Source: Rhodothermus sp.
Lineage (GTDB): Bacteria > Bacteroidota > Rhodothermia > Rhodothermales > Rhodothermaceae
DNA length: 64,000 nucleotides
Direction: 5' to 3'
Assembly: GCA_030950375.1 (NCBI GenBank)
Contig: JAUZRN010000019.1
Location: 1-64,000 of the forward strand
Below are positions 28,418 through 37,251 of this stretch, in pieces; within the stretch, counting starts at the first letter, position 1; every line of letters starts with the position of its first letter. The notes under the pieces were generated by a model. It searched no databases, was not told the origin of the DNA, and was given only the letters and a program-made list of their open reading frames with translations. The position numbers and the translations under genes are program-made.

Positions 28418-29083
28418 TCAGGCCCAGGCGCGGCCGATCTGGTCATAGGGCACACAGGCATCGTAACGTCCGGGCACCAGATGCAAGCGCAGCTCCTGCG
28501 TGGCTCCTACCTCCGACGTGTAATAGCCCACCACAGTCAGCTCCTTCATCACCCGGAAAAACGGCCGCAGTTCGACTGTCAACGTACGCGGGGGACGGCC
28601 CTGCGCAATGTCTTCGGCCGACGTATCGGGGCCATCGACGATCTGTCCTGTCGCCCGCTCGATCACAACACGGCGCGGTTCGGCTTCTTTTGCCTCCCGC
28701 TCCAGCTCCTGCAGTAACTGTACCTGCTGCTCCGGCGACGCCTGCACAAATGACCTGCCAAACCGCTCTTGCGCCCGTGCATCTACCCGGGAAAGCTCCT
28801 GGAGGAAGTGCTCACGCTCAGCCGCATACATCCAGTGCGTAAGCATTCGGTCGATAAACTCCGGCACGCCTGCCGCGCGAGCGCCCGGTGTATCGGTCTC
28901 TGGAATAATCAGCTCGGCAATTGTGGCCACCAGTTCGTGTTGGTCGGACGAAAGCGTCTGCGGTTGATAGGTGCCCGGCGCCGAGCCGGCCCGACAACCG
29001 CCCAGGACACCCGCAATGGTCGACATCGACAACGCCCCACCCGTCAACAGCGCCAGGTGCTTTAAAGCTTCCCGTCGATCCAT
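28418..29083 (-). CDS. Gluconate 2-dehydrogenase subunit 3-like protein (Tat-exported partner of the GMC oxidoreductase)
   Basis: 221 residues. It starts MDRREALKHLALLTGG with a twin-arginine signal and a possible lipobox (LGGC). The body matches the helical subunit-3 family: LVATIAELIIPETDTPGA near the start, VPEFIDRML, then FFRVMKELTVVGYYTSEVG near the end. This subunit assists export and assembly of the flavin subunit, which often lacks its own signal and hitch-hikes through Tat. The GMC gene ends 13 bases upstream. The pair resembles membrane-linked sugar 3-dehydrogenases and gluconate/2-keto-gluconate dehydrogenases. No cytochrome c subunit is encoded next to it. Confidence 0.9.
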   Translation of the reverse strand: MDRREALKHLALLTGGALSMSTIAGVLGGCRAGSAPGTYQPQTLSSDQHELVATIAELIIPETDTPGARAAGVPEFIDRMLTHWMYAAEREHFLQELSRVDARAQERFGRSFVQASPEQQVQLLQELEREAKEAEPRRVVIERATGQIVDGPDTSAEDIAQGRPPRTLTVELRPFFRVMKELTVVGYYTSEVGATQELRLHLVPGRYDACVPYDQIGRAWA

Positions 29084-29096
29084 AGGTCTACGCAAT

Positions 29097-30815
29097 TTAC
29101 AGGTTGCCTTTTTTAAGCTGCGCGACGGCATAGTGCGCAGCACGCGCCGTCAGCGCCATGTACGTAAGTGATGGGTTCTGACAGGCCGATGAAGTCATGC
29201 ACGCCCCATCCGTCACAAACACATTCGGCACCTCGTGCATCTGATTGTAAGCGTTTAACACCGACGTTTTCGGATCTCGCCCCATCCGTGCCGTTCCCAT
29301 CTCATGGATCCCCTCGCCCGGCCTATAGTCATCCATGAAAGGCCGCACATTTTTTCCACCGGCCGCCTCCAGCATTTCGGCCGCCGCATTGGCCATATCC
29401 TCCCGCATCTTAAGCTCGTTCTCGCTCAACGTGCAGTGAATGCGCAGTACCGGTATGCCCCATGCATCGGTCACCTCCGGGTCCAGCTCCACATAGTTCT
29501 CATAGCGTGGCAACATCTCCCCAAATCCGGTCAATCCCATCCGCCAGGGCCCCGGATCACGCAGTGCCTGCTTGAGTGAAACCCCAAATCCGTCCATTTC
29601 AGCCCCACGCCACCAGCTCCCTCGACTGGCACCGCCCTGGTACCCGTATCCGCCTAAAAAGTCCGGATGTCGCGTCGCCCTGTCTCCCAGATTGCGAAAT
29701 CGGGGAATGTAAATCCCGTTAGGCCGGTTGCCAAAGTAATACCTATCCTCAAACCCAGGAAATTCAGCCACCGCTCCTACTTTGAAGTGGTGATCCATAA
29801 GATAGTGACCAAGCACCCCGCTCGAATTGCCGAGCCCGTTTGGGAATCGTCGCGACTTCGAATTCAACAAAATCTGCGTCGTCCCCAGCGTCGAAGCACA
29901 CAGAAAAATAATCCGGCCGTAAAACTCCAGCATCTCCTTCGTCTCCCGGTCGATCACCCGCACTCCTATGGCCCGGTCCTTCTCCTCGTCGTAAATCACA
30001 CTGTGCACGATGCTGTTGGGCCGCAACGTCAGATTCCCCGTTGCACGCGCCGCTGGCAGCGTACTGCTCAAGCTGCAGAAATAGGCGCCCGGCGTGCATC
30101 CCCGGCTACAGGGCCCACAGTAGTGACAGGCGCCTCGCCCATTGTGGGGCACAGTCAACACCGCACAACGCCCGATGGTCATCCTACGGCCGGGAAACGC
30201 CTTTTCAATCCGTTCCTTGACGTGACGCTCCACGCAATTCATTGGCATCGGCGGCAAAAACTGACCATCTGGAAGCTGCGGCAACCCTTCGGCCTGACCG
30301 CTGATGCCCGCAAAACGCTCCACATAGTCGTACCATGGCGCAAGGTCCCGATACCGGATCGGCCAGTCAATGGCGATGCCCTCACGCGCGTTAGCCTCAA
30401 AGTCCAGATCGCTCCAACGATAGCTCTGCCGGCCCCACATGATAGAACGGCCTCCGACCTGATCCCCGCGAATCCATAGAAAAGGCCTGTCCGGATCATA
30501 GGTGTAAGGATTCTCCCGGTCATTGATAAAAAAGTGGATATTGTACTCATTGACCGGCCCCGCCTGCATCTGGATGTAGTGATCCTCAAGCATACGCCTG
30601 CGATCCTCCAATCCCCGGAAAGGTGTCTGCCACGGCGGCATGTGTTCGGTAATGTAATCCTTACCGTGCTCGATCGGCCGGCCACGTTCCAACACAAGCG
30701 TCTTCAGCCCCAGCTCACAGAGCTCCTTGGCTGCCCATCCCCCCGAAATACCCGAGCCTACCACAATCGCATCATACACCTCCGGAGGCCGCGCTACAAA
30801 TACACGCTTCTTCAT
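29097..30815 (-). CDS. FAD-dependent GMC oxidoreductase (sugar/glucoside dehydrogenase catalytic subunit)
   Basis: 572 residues. The FAD-binding dinucleotide fold is at the N-terminus (VVGSGISGGWAAKEL), followed by GDQVGGRSIMWGR. A cysteine cluster CHYCGPCSRGC at about 230-240 recalls the Fe-S motif of sorbitol and glucoside 3-dehydrogenases. The C-terminal active-site motif HEMGTARMG and the SACQNPSLTYMALTARAA end are intact. No signal peptide is seen, consistent with export bound to the Tat-tagged small subunit encoded next. AAGGGGG lies 6 bases before the ATG at 30815, so the GTG at 30821 is not needed. It is the first gene of the seven-gene operon and probably oxidises a sugar hydroxyl, plausibly C3 of a glycoside. 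That specificity is inferred from the neighbours. Confidence 0.92.
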   Translation of the reverse strand: MKKRVFVARPPEVYDAIVVGSGISGGWAAKELCELGLKTLVLERGRPIEHGKDYITEHMPPWQTPFRGLEDRRRMLEDHYIQMQAGPVNEYNIHFFINDRENPYTYDPDRPFLWIRGDQVGGRSIMWGRQSYRWSDLDFEANAREGIAIDWPIRYRDLAPWYDYVERFAGISGQAEGLPQLPDGQFLPPMPMNCVERHVKERIEKAFPGRRMTIGRCAVLTVPHNGRGACHYCGPCSRGCTPGAYFCSLSSTLPAARATGNLTLRPNSIVHSVIYDEEKDRAIGVRVIDRETKEMLEFYGRIIFLCASTLGTTQILLNSKSRRFPNGLGNSSGVLGHYLMDHHFKVGAVAEFPGFEDRYYFGNRPNGIYIPRFRNLGDRATRHPDFLGGYGYQGGASRGSWWRGAEMDGFGVSLKQALRDPGPWRMGLTGFGEMLPRYENYVELDPEVTDAWGIPVLRIHCTLSENELKMREDMANAAAEMLEAAGGKNVRPFMDDYRPGEGIHEMGTARMGRDPKTSVLNAYNQMHEVPNVFVTDGACMTSSACQNPSLTYMALTARAAHYAVAQLKKGNL

Positions 30816-30866
30816 GAGCACCCCCTTGTAAAGGTAGAAACGAAAGCCCTTTCATCAGACAAATTG

Positions 30867-30895
30867 AAGATAACGTGGAGGCTACCATTTTGCAA
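30867..30895 (-). promoter_or_regulatory. Sigma-70-like promoter of the GMC operon
   Basis: On the minus strand TTGCAA (30895-30890) and TATCTT (30872-30867) are separated by exactly 17 bases. They lie about 50-80 bases upstream of the GMC start at 30815. The match is good but not perfect. A palindromic site abuts the upstream side of the -35 box. Confidence 0.5.
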
Positions 30896-30900
30896 ATAAT

Positions 30901-30912
30901 GGGACCGGTTCC
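30901..30912. promoter_or_regulatory. Near-palindrome with ACCGGT core in the divergent promoter region
   Basis: GGGACCGGTTCC is symmetrical around CC|GG except for one base pair. It lies 5 bases upstream of the proposed -35 of the GMC operon and 50 bases upstream of the divergent Gfo/Idh/MocA promoter, a position suited to a shared regulator. Similar ACCGGT palindromes occur at 51058-51069 and 62780-62791. Confidence 0.4.
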
Positions 30913-30961
30913 AGCCCCACCCTATGTGTTACCTTTACTATTTTAGAAGAAATACATGGAA

Positions 30962-30990
30962 TTCTTGAGTATCCACTTTTATCTGATAAT
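30962..30990 (+). promoter_or_regulatory. Possible promoter of the divergent Gfo/Idh/MocA gene
   Basis: TTCTTG (30962-30967) and GATAAT (30985-30990) have 17-base spacing and end 28 bases before the ATG at 31019. The -10 is good and the -35 weak. Confidence 0.35.
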
Positions 30991-31018
30991 TTTACCCTCC
31001 AAACTCTCGAACACCACT

Positions 31019-32263
31019 ATGAAACGACTCGGTGTAGGCTTTATCGGCAGTGGTTTTATCACGCGCTTCCATATTCAGTCCTGGCAGGCTGTTCGGGATG
31101 CCGACATCCGGGGCATCTGGAGTCCGAACCGCGCCCATGCCGAAGCGGCGGCCACGCTGGCCCGCGAGCTGCACGTAGGCGAAGCACGGGTGTTCGATTC
31201 CATCGAGGCAATGGTGGCTGACCCTTCGATCGATGCCATCTGGATCTGTGGCCCCAATCATACCCGCCTTGAAAATCTGGAAGCCATCGTTGATGCAGTG
31301 GAACGCGGCCAAGGCGAGCTGGTCGGCGTGGCCTGCGAAAAACCGCTGGCCCGCAATGTGGCTGAAGCACGGCGTATGGTCGCGCTGGTCGATCGCGTCG
31401 GCATTCTGCACGGCTACCTGGAGGATCAACTCTTTACGCCAGCGATCCGACGTGGCCGGGAAATCATCTGGAAGCGCGGGGCTGCGCTGACCGGCCGCCC
31501 TTACCTGGCACGCGCCGCCGAAGAACACAGCGGCCCACATGCCCCGTGGTTCTGGTTTGGCAACCTGCAGGGAGGCGGTGTACTCAACGACATGATGTGT
31601 CATAGCGTCGAGGTCGCTCGTTTTCTTCTGACCGAACCAGGTAAGCCCCGCCAGAGCATTCGGCCAGTCAAGGTTACAGCCCAGATTGCCAGCCTAAAGT
31701 GGTCGCGTCCGGAATATGCGGCCTGGCTTCGCGAGCATATGGATCCGCGCCTGGACTACGAGCACCATCCGGCCGAAGACTTTGCCCGGGCGACGATCGA
31801 GTTTGTGGACGAAACCGGCCGTCCACTCATTGCCGAAACCACCACTTCCTGGAGTTACATAGGTCCCGGCCTGCGCCTGACCGCCGAACTGCTGGGTCCT
31901 GAGTACTCTCTACAGGTCAACTCGCTGGACACTGGCGCTCGCCTGTTTTTCAGCCGGCGCGTTCGGGGGGAAGCCGGCGAGGAGCTTGTCGAAAAGCAGA
32001 ATGCCGAACAGGGATGGATGCCGCTGGTGGGCAATGAAGCGGCCGAGTACGGCTACGAATGGGAAAACCGCTACTTCGTGCGCTGCTTCCTTGAAAGACG
32101 CCAGCCAGAAGAAGACTTCCACGCCGGACTGGAAGTGGTCGAACTGCTCATGACCGCCTATATGAGCGCCGAGCAGGAACGCACCCTTCCGTGGAAGCCT
32201 GAGGGACTGGAAACGTTCGTACCGGCCGTCGCCCGTGGTACCTGGCAGCCCCACCGCTTATAA
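31019..32263 (+). CDS. Gfo/Idh/MocA-family oxidoreductase
   Basis: 414 residues. The Rossmann start LGVGFIGSGFITRFHIQSW, a CGPNHTRLENL motif and the catalytic lysine box ACEKPLARN are present. The substrate domain has GGVLNDMMCHSVEVARF, with the conserved His of the family near 200. No export signal is visible. The ATG at 31019 starts directly at the Rossmann strand. A frame extension to 30956 is hydrophobic but runs through the proposed promoter, so I reject it. It is the only plus-strand gene between 23.4 kb and the window end, divergent from the GMC operon, and presumably works in the same sugar pathway. Confidence 0.9.
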   Translation: MKRLGVGFIGSGFITRFHIQSWQAVRDADIRGIWSPNRAHAEAAATLARELHVGEARVFDSIEAMVADPSIDAIWICGPNHTRLENLEAIVDAVERGQGELVGVACEKPLARNVAEARRMVALVDRVGILHGYLEDQLFTPAIRRGREIIWKRGAALTGRPYLARAAEEHSGPHAPWFWFGNLQGGGVLNDMMCHSVEVARFLLTEPGKPRQSIRPVKVTAQIASLKWSRPEYAAWLREHMDPRLDYEHHPAEDFARATIEFVDETGRPLIAETTTSWSYIGPGLRLTAELLGPEYSLQVNSLDTGARLFFSRRVRGEAGEELVEKQNAEQGWMPLVGNEAAEYGYEWENRYFVRCFLERRQPEEDFHAGLEVVELLMTAYMSAEQERTLPWKPEGLETFVPAVARGTWQPHRL

Positions 32264-32663
32264 AAGCGCACTTTTGTTGCGTCATAATACTGCGGCGTTG
32301 CTTTTCCGAGGCTTTTTATCCGGCCCTGGATTTCCCGAGCTCGTTGTTTGGCTGGTGGGCTTTTGGTCAAGGGCAACCTGGGTCTTCGCTTGATGCATTG
32401 CTACTGTCGGCGGAGCAGCAAATGGACCCGGGCCGCGCACATGCGCCCACTCATCTGATAGGCTTCACCTACCAGGTCGAAAAGAGTGCCCAATTCCACG
32501 CAACACAACCCGCCTACCTACACTGGAAAGGATCGAATCAAAACGGCGCATAGCAACAATGACCGCCCCTCGGCACCTGTCTCTCATCTGTTGCCAGCCG
32601 ACACGCACCCGGGTAACATCGAAGTAGTTGGAAATATGCCAGCCTGGCTGACGGCCGACATAT
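32264..32663. other. Gene-free stretch between convergent oxidoreductase genes
   Basis: 400 bases between two convergently oriented Gfo/Idh/MocA genes. Short frames on both strands are shadows of the flanking genes or uninformative. A weak AAAAG/CTTTT hairpin right after the plus-strand gene (about 32265-32280) is too AT-rich and short to call a terminator with confidence. Confidence 0.4.
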
Positions 32664-33998
32664 TCACAATTGCCACCCGCGGCGATAGGTGGGACGGATG
32701 TATTCCACCGGCACTTCCCTGTTGGTCACGCGCATGGCGGACGCATCCCATTCGATCGTTCCTCCTACCCGAACAGCCAGGTTTCCCAGCAACACCATCT
32801 CGGTCAGCGGTCCTGCATAGTCCGGAAAGTTCGATCCTGCCTGTCCTCCGCTTTTGCAGGCCGCGATCCATTCCTGATAGACGCCTGGTGAACGGGGGTA
32901 ACGCGGTGCGGGTGCCGACGCCATCCACTCCTGGTGTCGTTTCTCGGGTACCAGCCGTGGATTTTCACCATAGGTTCCAGCAATGAGTACGCCTTCGTCG
33001 CCAATGTATAGCTGTCCGTTGTCCATCGGCGGCCAGGGTCGATCTTTTTCCCACTGCGGCGGACGAGGCGGGGCCAGCCTGCCATCGCGCCAGATTAGCC
33101 GCAGGGCTGGCCGATTCCCCCGGGCCGCAAACTCGTAGGTCACGCGCGACACCAGCGGTGCCGTCTCCGGAAAAACCGGTGTTGTCTCGGCTGTTATTCG
33201 CACCGGGTCGCGCAGATCGAACGTCCAGAAGGCCGCGTCCATAATATGACAGCCCATGTCGCCCAACGCGCCGGTTCCGAAGTCCCACCAACCCCGCCAC
33301 TTGAATGGCACATAAGCTGGATGGTAGGGCCGCTCCGGTGCTGGCCCCAGCCACAGGTCCCAGGCCAGCGTCGGGGGCACATGGTAAGCTTCCAGGGGTC
33401 GCTCGATGGCCTGTGGCCAGATGGGCCGGTTCGTCCAGCAATGAATTTCCCGCACCGTCCCGATTGCCCCTGCCTCAATCCATTCGCGAATCTGACGCGT
33501 CCCTTCTCCTGCATGCCCCTGATTGCCCATCTGTGTTACGACGTCCTTTTCACGAGCCACCTCGGCCAGTCATCGGGCCTCGTAGATCGTACGCGTGAGC
33601 GGCTTCTCGCAGTAGACATGCTTGCCCATCTGCATGGCCATCATCGCCGCTACAGCGTGCGTGTGGTCGGGCGTCGAAATCACCACCGCGTCGATGCGAC
33701 TGGCCTCTCGTTCCAGCATCACCCGAAAGTCCCTGTAGCGCGGCACGTTCGGAAAGGCCCGATATGTGTCGGCCGCACGCTCATCGTCCACGTCACAAAA
33801 AGCCACCAGGTTTTCGCCGGCCACGCCGCGTACGTTCCAGGCGCCCCGGCCTCCCACGCCGATGCAGGCAATGTTCAGCTTATCGCTGGGTGGCACGAAC
33901 CCGCGTCCGAGCACATGCCGAGGCACGATCGTAAAGGCCGCTCCGGCCATAGCCATTGTTCCCAGAAACCTGCGGCGAGACATTGCTTGTGCTGCCAT
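32664..33998 (-). pseudogene. Tat-exported Gfo/Idh/MocA oxidoreductase interrupted by one in-frame TGA
   Basis: 444 codons in one frame, broken only by TGA at 33570-33572 (codon 143). The front part has a twin-arginine signal (MSRRRFLGTMAMAGAAF), the Rossmann GVGGRGAWNV and the CEKPLTRTIYEAR box, and ends at the stop. The rest resumes at once with LAEVAREK and reads [34 protein letters not shown] and on to a normal C-terminus. GAGGGG precedes the ATG at 33998. Homologues of this exported type work with DUF1080 and isomerase proteins. A single base change (for example TGG or CGA to TGA) explains it, so this is either a very recent inactivation or a sequencing error. Restart at a GTG at 33560 would lack the NAD domain. 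Confidence 0.85.
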
Positions 33999-34169
33999 AG
34001 CCCCTCTCTGGATGATTTTCAGGTCTGGCACATGGTTGCTTCCTCCTCAGCGGATAGCCCTGACTGAAAGACCGTCCGGCCAGGCGTCAGACTGTGAAGG
34101 CTCGGATCAAGCCCGTCGTAGTCAGCACTCCTCCAGCAAATTGCATCGCTGCGTATCCACCGTGTCTTT

Positions 34170-34889
34170 TCAGTTCAGCAGGCGGATGCGGATATTGCGA
34201 TACCAGACCGGATCGCCGTGATTCTGGAGGGCGATATGGCCCTGGCGCGCTTTGCCGAAGTTCGGATAGACCCTGAACTTGCTGGCTGCTACACGGGCGT
34301 TCCAGTCGTCGCTACCGAGTTCGTATGCCACCACCTTCTGACCGTTGAGCCAGTGTTCCACGTGCGTGCTGTCGACCACAATGCGCGCAGCGTTCCATTC
34401 CCCGGCTGGACGCACCGCCGTTGGATCCGTCGGGTAGAGTGCGTAGCAGGCACCGGCACTTGTTTTTGGATCATTTCCGTTGGGATGGCCGGCATTGTCC
34501 AGCACCTGATACTCCGGCCCGCTCATCCATGGCGCATCGTACTCCTCAGTTACCCGGTACATAATCCCACTGTTACCGCCCGGCGCCACCTTCCATTCCA
34601 ACTCCAGCACAAAGTCGGCAAACTGCGCCTGCGTGATCAGATCGCCGCTCCCCTCACCCGTACAGTGCAGCGTTCCGTCTTCAGCGATTCGCCAGCAGGG
34701 TGGAATTGTCTCACTCCGATAGCCTCGCCAGGCGTCCAGGTTGCTGCCGTCAAACAGTACAATCCAGCCGTCGGAAGTGTCGGCTACAGCTGCTGGCGGC
34801 GACGCGGGCGTCTCTGAACGCGGCATTCCGCACCCGATCGCCAGCAGCATGAGCCCCGGCAGTGCGATCACGCAAAGCTTTCGTTTCAT
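34170..34889 (-). CDS. DUF1080 lipoprotein (3-keto-disaccharide hydrolase family)
   Basis: 239 residues. A lipoprotein signal ends at LLAIGC, followed by a Pro/Ala linker. A single jelly-roll domain then begins [17 protein letters not shown]. Family landmarks follow: [71 protein letters not shown] and the C-terminal [20 protein letters not shown]. Proteins of this family cleave glycosides that have been oxidised at C3, by an elimination-type route rather than classical hydrolysis. It overlaps the upstream isomerase gene by 4 bases (ATGA) and is followed by the exported oxidoreductase pseudogene, so the oxidising partner in this operon may be lost. Confidence 0.9.
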   Translation of the reverse strand: MKRKLCVIALPGLMLLAIGCGMPRSETPASPPAAVADTSDGWIVLFDGSNLDAWRGYRSETIPPCWRIAEDGTLHCTGEGSGDLITQAQFADFVLELEWKVAPGGNSGIMYRVTEEYDAPWMSGPEYQVLDNAGHPNGNDPKTSAGACYALYPTDPTAVRPAGEWNAARIVVDSTHVEHWLNGQKVVAYELGSDDWNARVAASKFRVYPNFGKARQGHIALQNHGDPVWYRNIRIRLLN

Positions 34890-35818
34890 CGCGGTCCTCC
34901 CTGATCTTCCTGGTGCTCTTCAGCCAGTAACGTACGCACCCGCTCCAGCAGCGCCTTTGTGGCCCGAATGCCTGCCGGCTCCTCCAGCCGATTCCCCTCA
35001 TACTCGATCCCGATGTAGCCTTGATAGCCGGCATCGCGCACGATACGCAAAAGCCGCACGTAGTCCAGCCGCGTCTCGTTGCCCTCCGCGTCAAAATCAT
35101 ACGACTTAGCGCTCACGCCTTTCGCGAAGGGCATCAGCTCAGCCAGTCCCTGGTACGGATCATACTGGGACTTTTCGTCAACGCGCCAGTTGCCAAAGTC
35201 CGGCAACGTGCCACACCGCGGGTGATCCACCAGGCGAATGACCCCGGCCAGCCAGGCACCGTTACTCGACAGCCCTCCATGGTTTTCCACCAGCACGTTC
35301 AGTTCGTGCTCGGCGGAAAACTCCACAAGCCGGCGCAACCCGTCAGCTGCCAGCTTCTGCTGCTCCTCATAGGTTCCCTCACTGGCCGCGTTGACCCGGA
35401 TCGAGTGACACCCCAGAAAACGTGCAGCTTCTACCCATTTGTAATGATTTTCGACCGCCTGTCGGCGCCGGCCTGGATCCGGATCGCCCAGGCGTCCTTC
35501 ACGATCGCACATAATCAGCAGGCTGCGCACGCCTTCCCCTTCAGCTCGTCGTTTCAGCTCCCCAAGATAGGCCCGATCGCGTGCCCGGTCGAAAAAGAAC
35601 TGATTCACGTACTCAACCGCCTCAATTCCGAATTCGCGCCGGGCCACCACCGGAAAGTCCAGTGCATCCAGCTTTCCGCCGAAGATTGTCCGGTGCAGCG
35701 ACCACTGGGCCAGTGAAATCCGAAACCACGGCCTGCGATCTGCCATGCCGGCTGGTGTCCAGCCCAGACCAACCGCCAGTAAAGCAGAAGCGCGCTCGAG
35801 AAAGTCCCGTCGATTCAT
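34886..35818 (-). CDS. Tat-exported sugar isomerase/epimerase-type TIM barrel protein
   Basis: 310 residues starting [19 protein letters not shown], a twin-arginine signal. The barrel starts [17 protein letters not shown]. Probable metal and active-site residues lie in [44 protein letters not shown] and YIGIEYEGN. It is a paralogue of the protein encoded at 27517, with a different N-terminal half. It would act on a keto-sugar in the periplasm. The gene is 8 bases downstream of the MFS transporter gene and overlaps the DUF1080 gene by 4 bases, so the operon order is transporter, isomerase, cleaving enzyme, oxidoreductase. Confidence 0.88.
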   Translation of the reverse strand: MNRRDFLERASALLAVGLGWTPAGMADRRPWFRISLAQWSLHRTIFGGKLDALDFPVVARREFGIEAVEYVNQFFFDRARDRAYLGELKRRAEGEGVRSLLIMCDREGRLGDPDPGRRRQAVENHYKWVEAARFLGCHSIRVNAASEGTYEEQQKLAADGLRRLVEFSAEHELNVLVENHGGLSSNGAWLAGVIRLVDHPRCGTLPDFGNWRVDEKSQYDPYQGLAELMPFAKGVSAKSYDFDAEGNETRLDYVRLLRIVRDAGYQGYIGIEYEGNRLEEPAGIRATKALLERVRTLLAEEHQEDQGGPR

Positions 35819-35826
35819 GGTATGCC

Positions 35827-37092
35827 TTACTTTTCAACCGGAGCAGACGCGTCGGCTGTCGTCACCGGCATACGCTCTACGCGGTCGTTGAACAGCAGAC
35901 CGAACAGCACCATCACCACCGCGGCAAACACTGCCGGAATAAACCAGAACTGCTGCCAGGCTCCCAGAGTCAGAGACCCGGCCTCGCCCAGGAAGCTGTT
36001 GTACAGATTCCCCGCCAACTGTGCCCCAATGAGCATCCCCAGCCCGTAGGTCACCAGCACGAGCATGCCCTGCGCCTGTCCCCGAATTGCAGGCGTGGAC
36101 TTCTTATCCACGTAGATCTGACCTGTCACAAAGAAGAAATCGTAGCAGATGCCGTGCAACAGAATGCCCAGGATGATCATCCAGAAGATAGACGCCGGAG
36201 CAGCCAGCGCAAACAACACGTAGCGCAACACCCAGGCCCCCATTCCTACCAGCAACATCCACTTAACACCCAACCGTGCAAAGAATACCGGCATCAGCAG
36301 CATGAAAACCACCTCCGACATCTGTCCGAGCGTCTGCGTGCCCGCGATGTTCTGAAAGCCCGTCGCCTCCAGGAAAAGCTGCGTAAAGTTGTAGTAAGCG
36401 GCCAGTGGAATGCTGATCAAAAACGAACTGATCAGGAACACGTAAAACGGCTTACTACCCAGCTGTTCAAGCGCATCCAACCCCACGATACTCCGGATTG
36501 AAACGCGCTGGCCGGCAGCCGGCGGAGGCGTATGTGGCAGTGTGAAGCTGAAAAAACCCAGGAGCATGCTGGCCACGGCCGCCGTATAGATCGGCAGTGG
36601 TGTCTGCTCGGGCAGGCGCCCCTCCGCAACGAAAAACTTCAACACAAAGCTTACAAATAGCCCGGCCACAATCCAACCAATAGTGCCGAACACCCGGATC
36701 AGCGGAAACTGCTTTTCCTGGCTCTGAATGTGATGGAACGCCAGCGAGTTGGCCAGTCCCAGCGTGGGCATGTAGCACAGATTATAGAGCAGCAACAGTA
36801 GAATAAATACTACAGGCGCGCTGCTAAACTGAGGCACCAGTAGCAAGACCACACCGCCCAGCAGGTGCAACACACCCAGCACTTTTTCCGTGGCAAAGTA
36901 GCGGTCAGCCACCAGTCCCAGAAAGAACGGCGCAGCAATTGCCGCAATCGGGTTGACCGTATAGGGCCAGTGCGTAAGCGTGCCCATACCCTCGGCGGTC
37001 ATATAGACAGCCACTGACGTATACCAGGCACCCCAGATAAAGAACTCCAGAAACATCATGGCGCTGAGGCGCATGCCCAGGAAACGCGTCAT
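35827..37092 (-). CDS. MFS transporter of the nucleoside:H+ symporter (NupG/XapB) type
   Basis: 421 residues with twelve hydrophobic segments. It begins [18 protein letters not shown], as do NupG-like symporters of Bacteroidota. The motif [16 protein letters not shown] after the second helix and [13 protein letters not shown] in the middle are typical. Members cluster with Gfo/Idh/MocA and DUF1080 genes and are likely importers of sugars or keto-sugars rather than nucleosides in that setting. That is inference from context. It is the first gene of the operon. A promoter and a LacI-type palindrome lie directly upstream. Confidence 0.87.
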   Translation of the reverse strand: MTRFLGMRLSAMMFLEFFIWGAWYTSVAVYMTAEGMGTLTHWPYTVNPIAAIAAPFFLGLVADRYFATEKVLGVLHLLGGVVLLLVPQFSSAPVVFILLLLLYNLCYMPTLGLANSLAFHHIQSQEKQFPLIRVFGTIGWIVAGLFVSFVLKFFVAEGRLPEQTPLPIYTAAVASMLLGFFSFTLPHTPPPAAGQRVSIRSIVGLDALEQLGSKPFYVFLISSFLISIPLAAYYNFTQLFLEATGFQNIAGTQTLGQMSEVVFMLLMPVFFARLGVKWMLLVGMGAWVLRYVLFALAAPASIFWMIILGILLHGICYDFFFVTGQIYVDKKSTPAIRGQAQGMLVLVTYGLGMLIGAQLAGNLYNSFLGEAGSLTLGAWQQFWFIPAVFAAVVMVLFGLLFNDRVERMPVTTADASAPVEK

Positions 37093-37152
37093 AGCTACAG
37101 GGAGACTGTTGGTGGAGAAAACGCTTACTTTTCACGTACAGAAGTTTCGCAC

Positions 37153-37181
37153 AAAATAATGGAAAAATTCAAGCCTGCCAA
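37153..37181 (-). promoter_or_regulatory. Sigma-70-like promoter of the transporter operon
   Basis: On the minus strand TTGGCA (37181-37176) and TATTTT (37158-37153) are separated by 17 bases, about 60-90 bases before the ATG at 37092. The LacI-type palindrome at 37196-37209 lies 14 bases upstream of the -35. Confidence 0.45.
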
Positions 37182-37195
37182 CTGGCTTTTCTGAA

Positions 37196-37209
37196 TGGAA
37201 GCGCTCCCA
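37196..37209. promoter_or_regulatory. LacI-family operator-like palindrome
   Basis: TGGAAGCGCTCCCA differs by one base from the perfect palindrome TGGGAGCGCTCCCA, the site type bound by LacI-family cellobiose regulators such as CelR/CebR in actinobacteria. Related sites lie at 51075-51090 and 62711-62724, each upstream of a transport gene. Its position upstream of the -35 would suit activation or looping better than simple promoter blocking. Confidence 0.65.
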
Positions 37210-37251
37210 TCTTCAAAACAAGATGCGGGCTGATCTACCCTCTCTTTTTTC

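Noticed and set aside
29667-30479. 270-codon plus-strand open frame
   Set aside because: It is antisense to the GMC oxidoreductase gene, which has complete FAD and active-site motifs.
33570-33572. TGA as a selenocysteine codon
   Set aside because: The position is not a known redox site of Gfo/Idh/MocA enzymes, and no SECIS-like hairpin is evident just downstream. A nonsense change or error is simpler.
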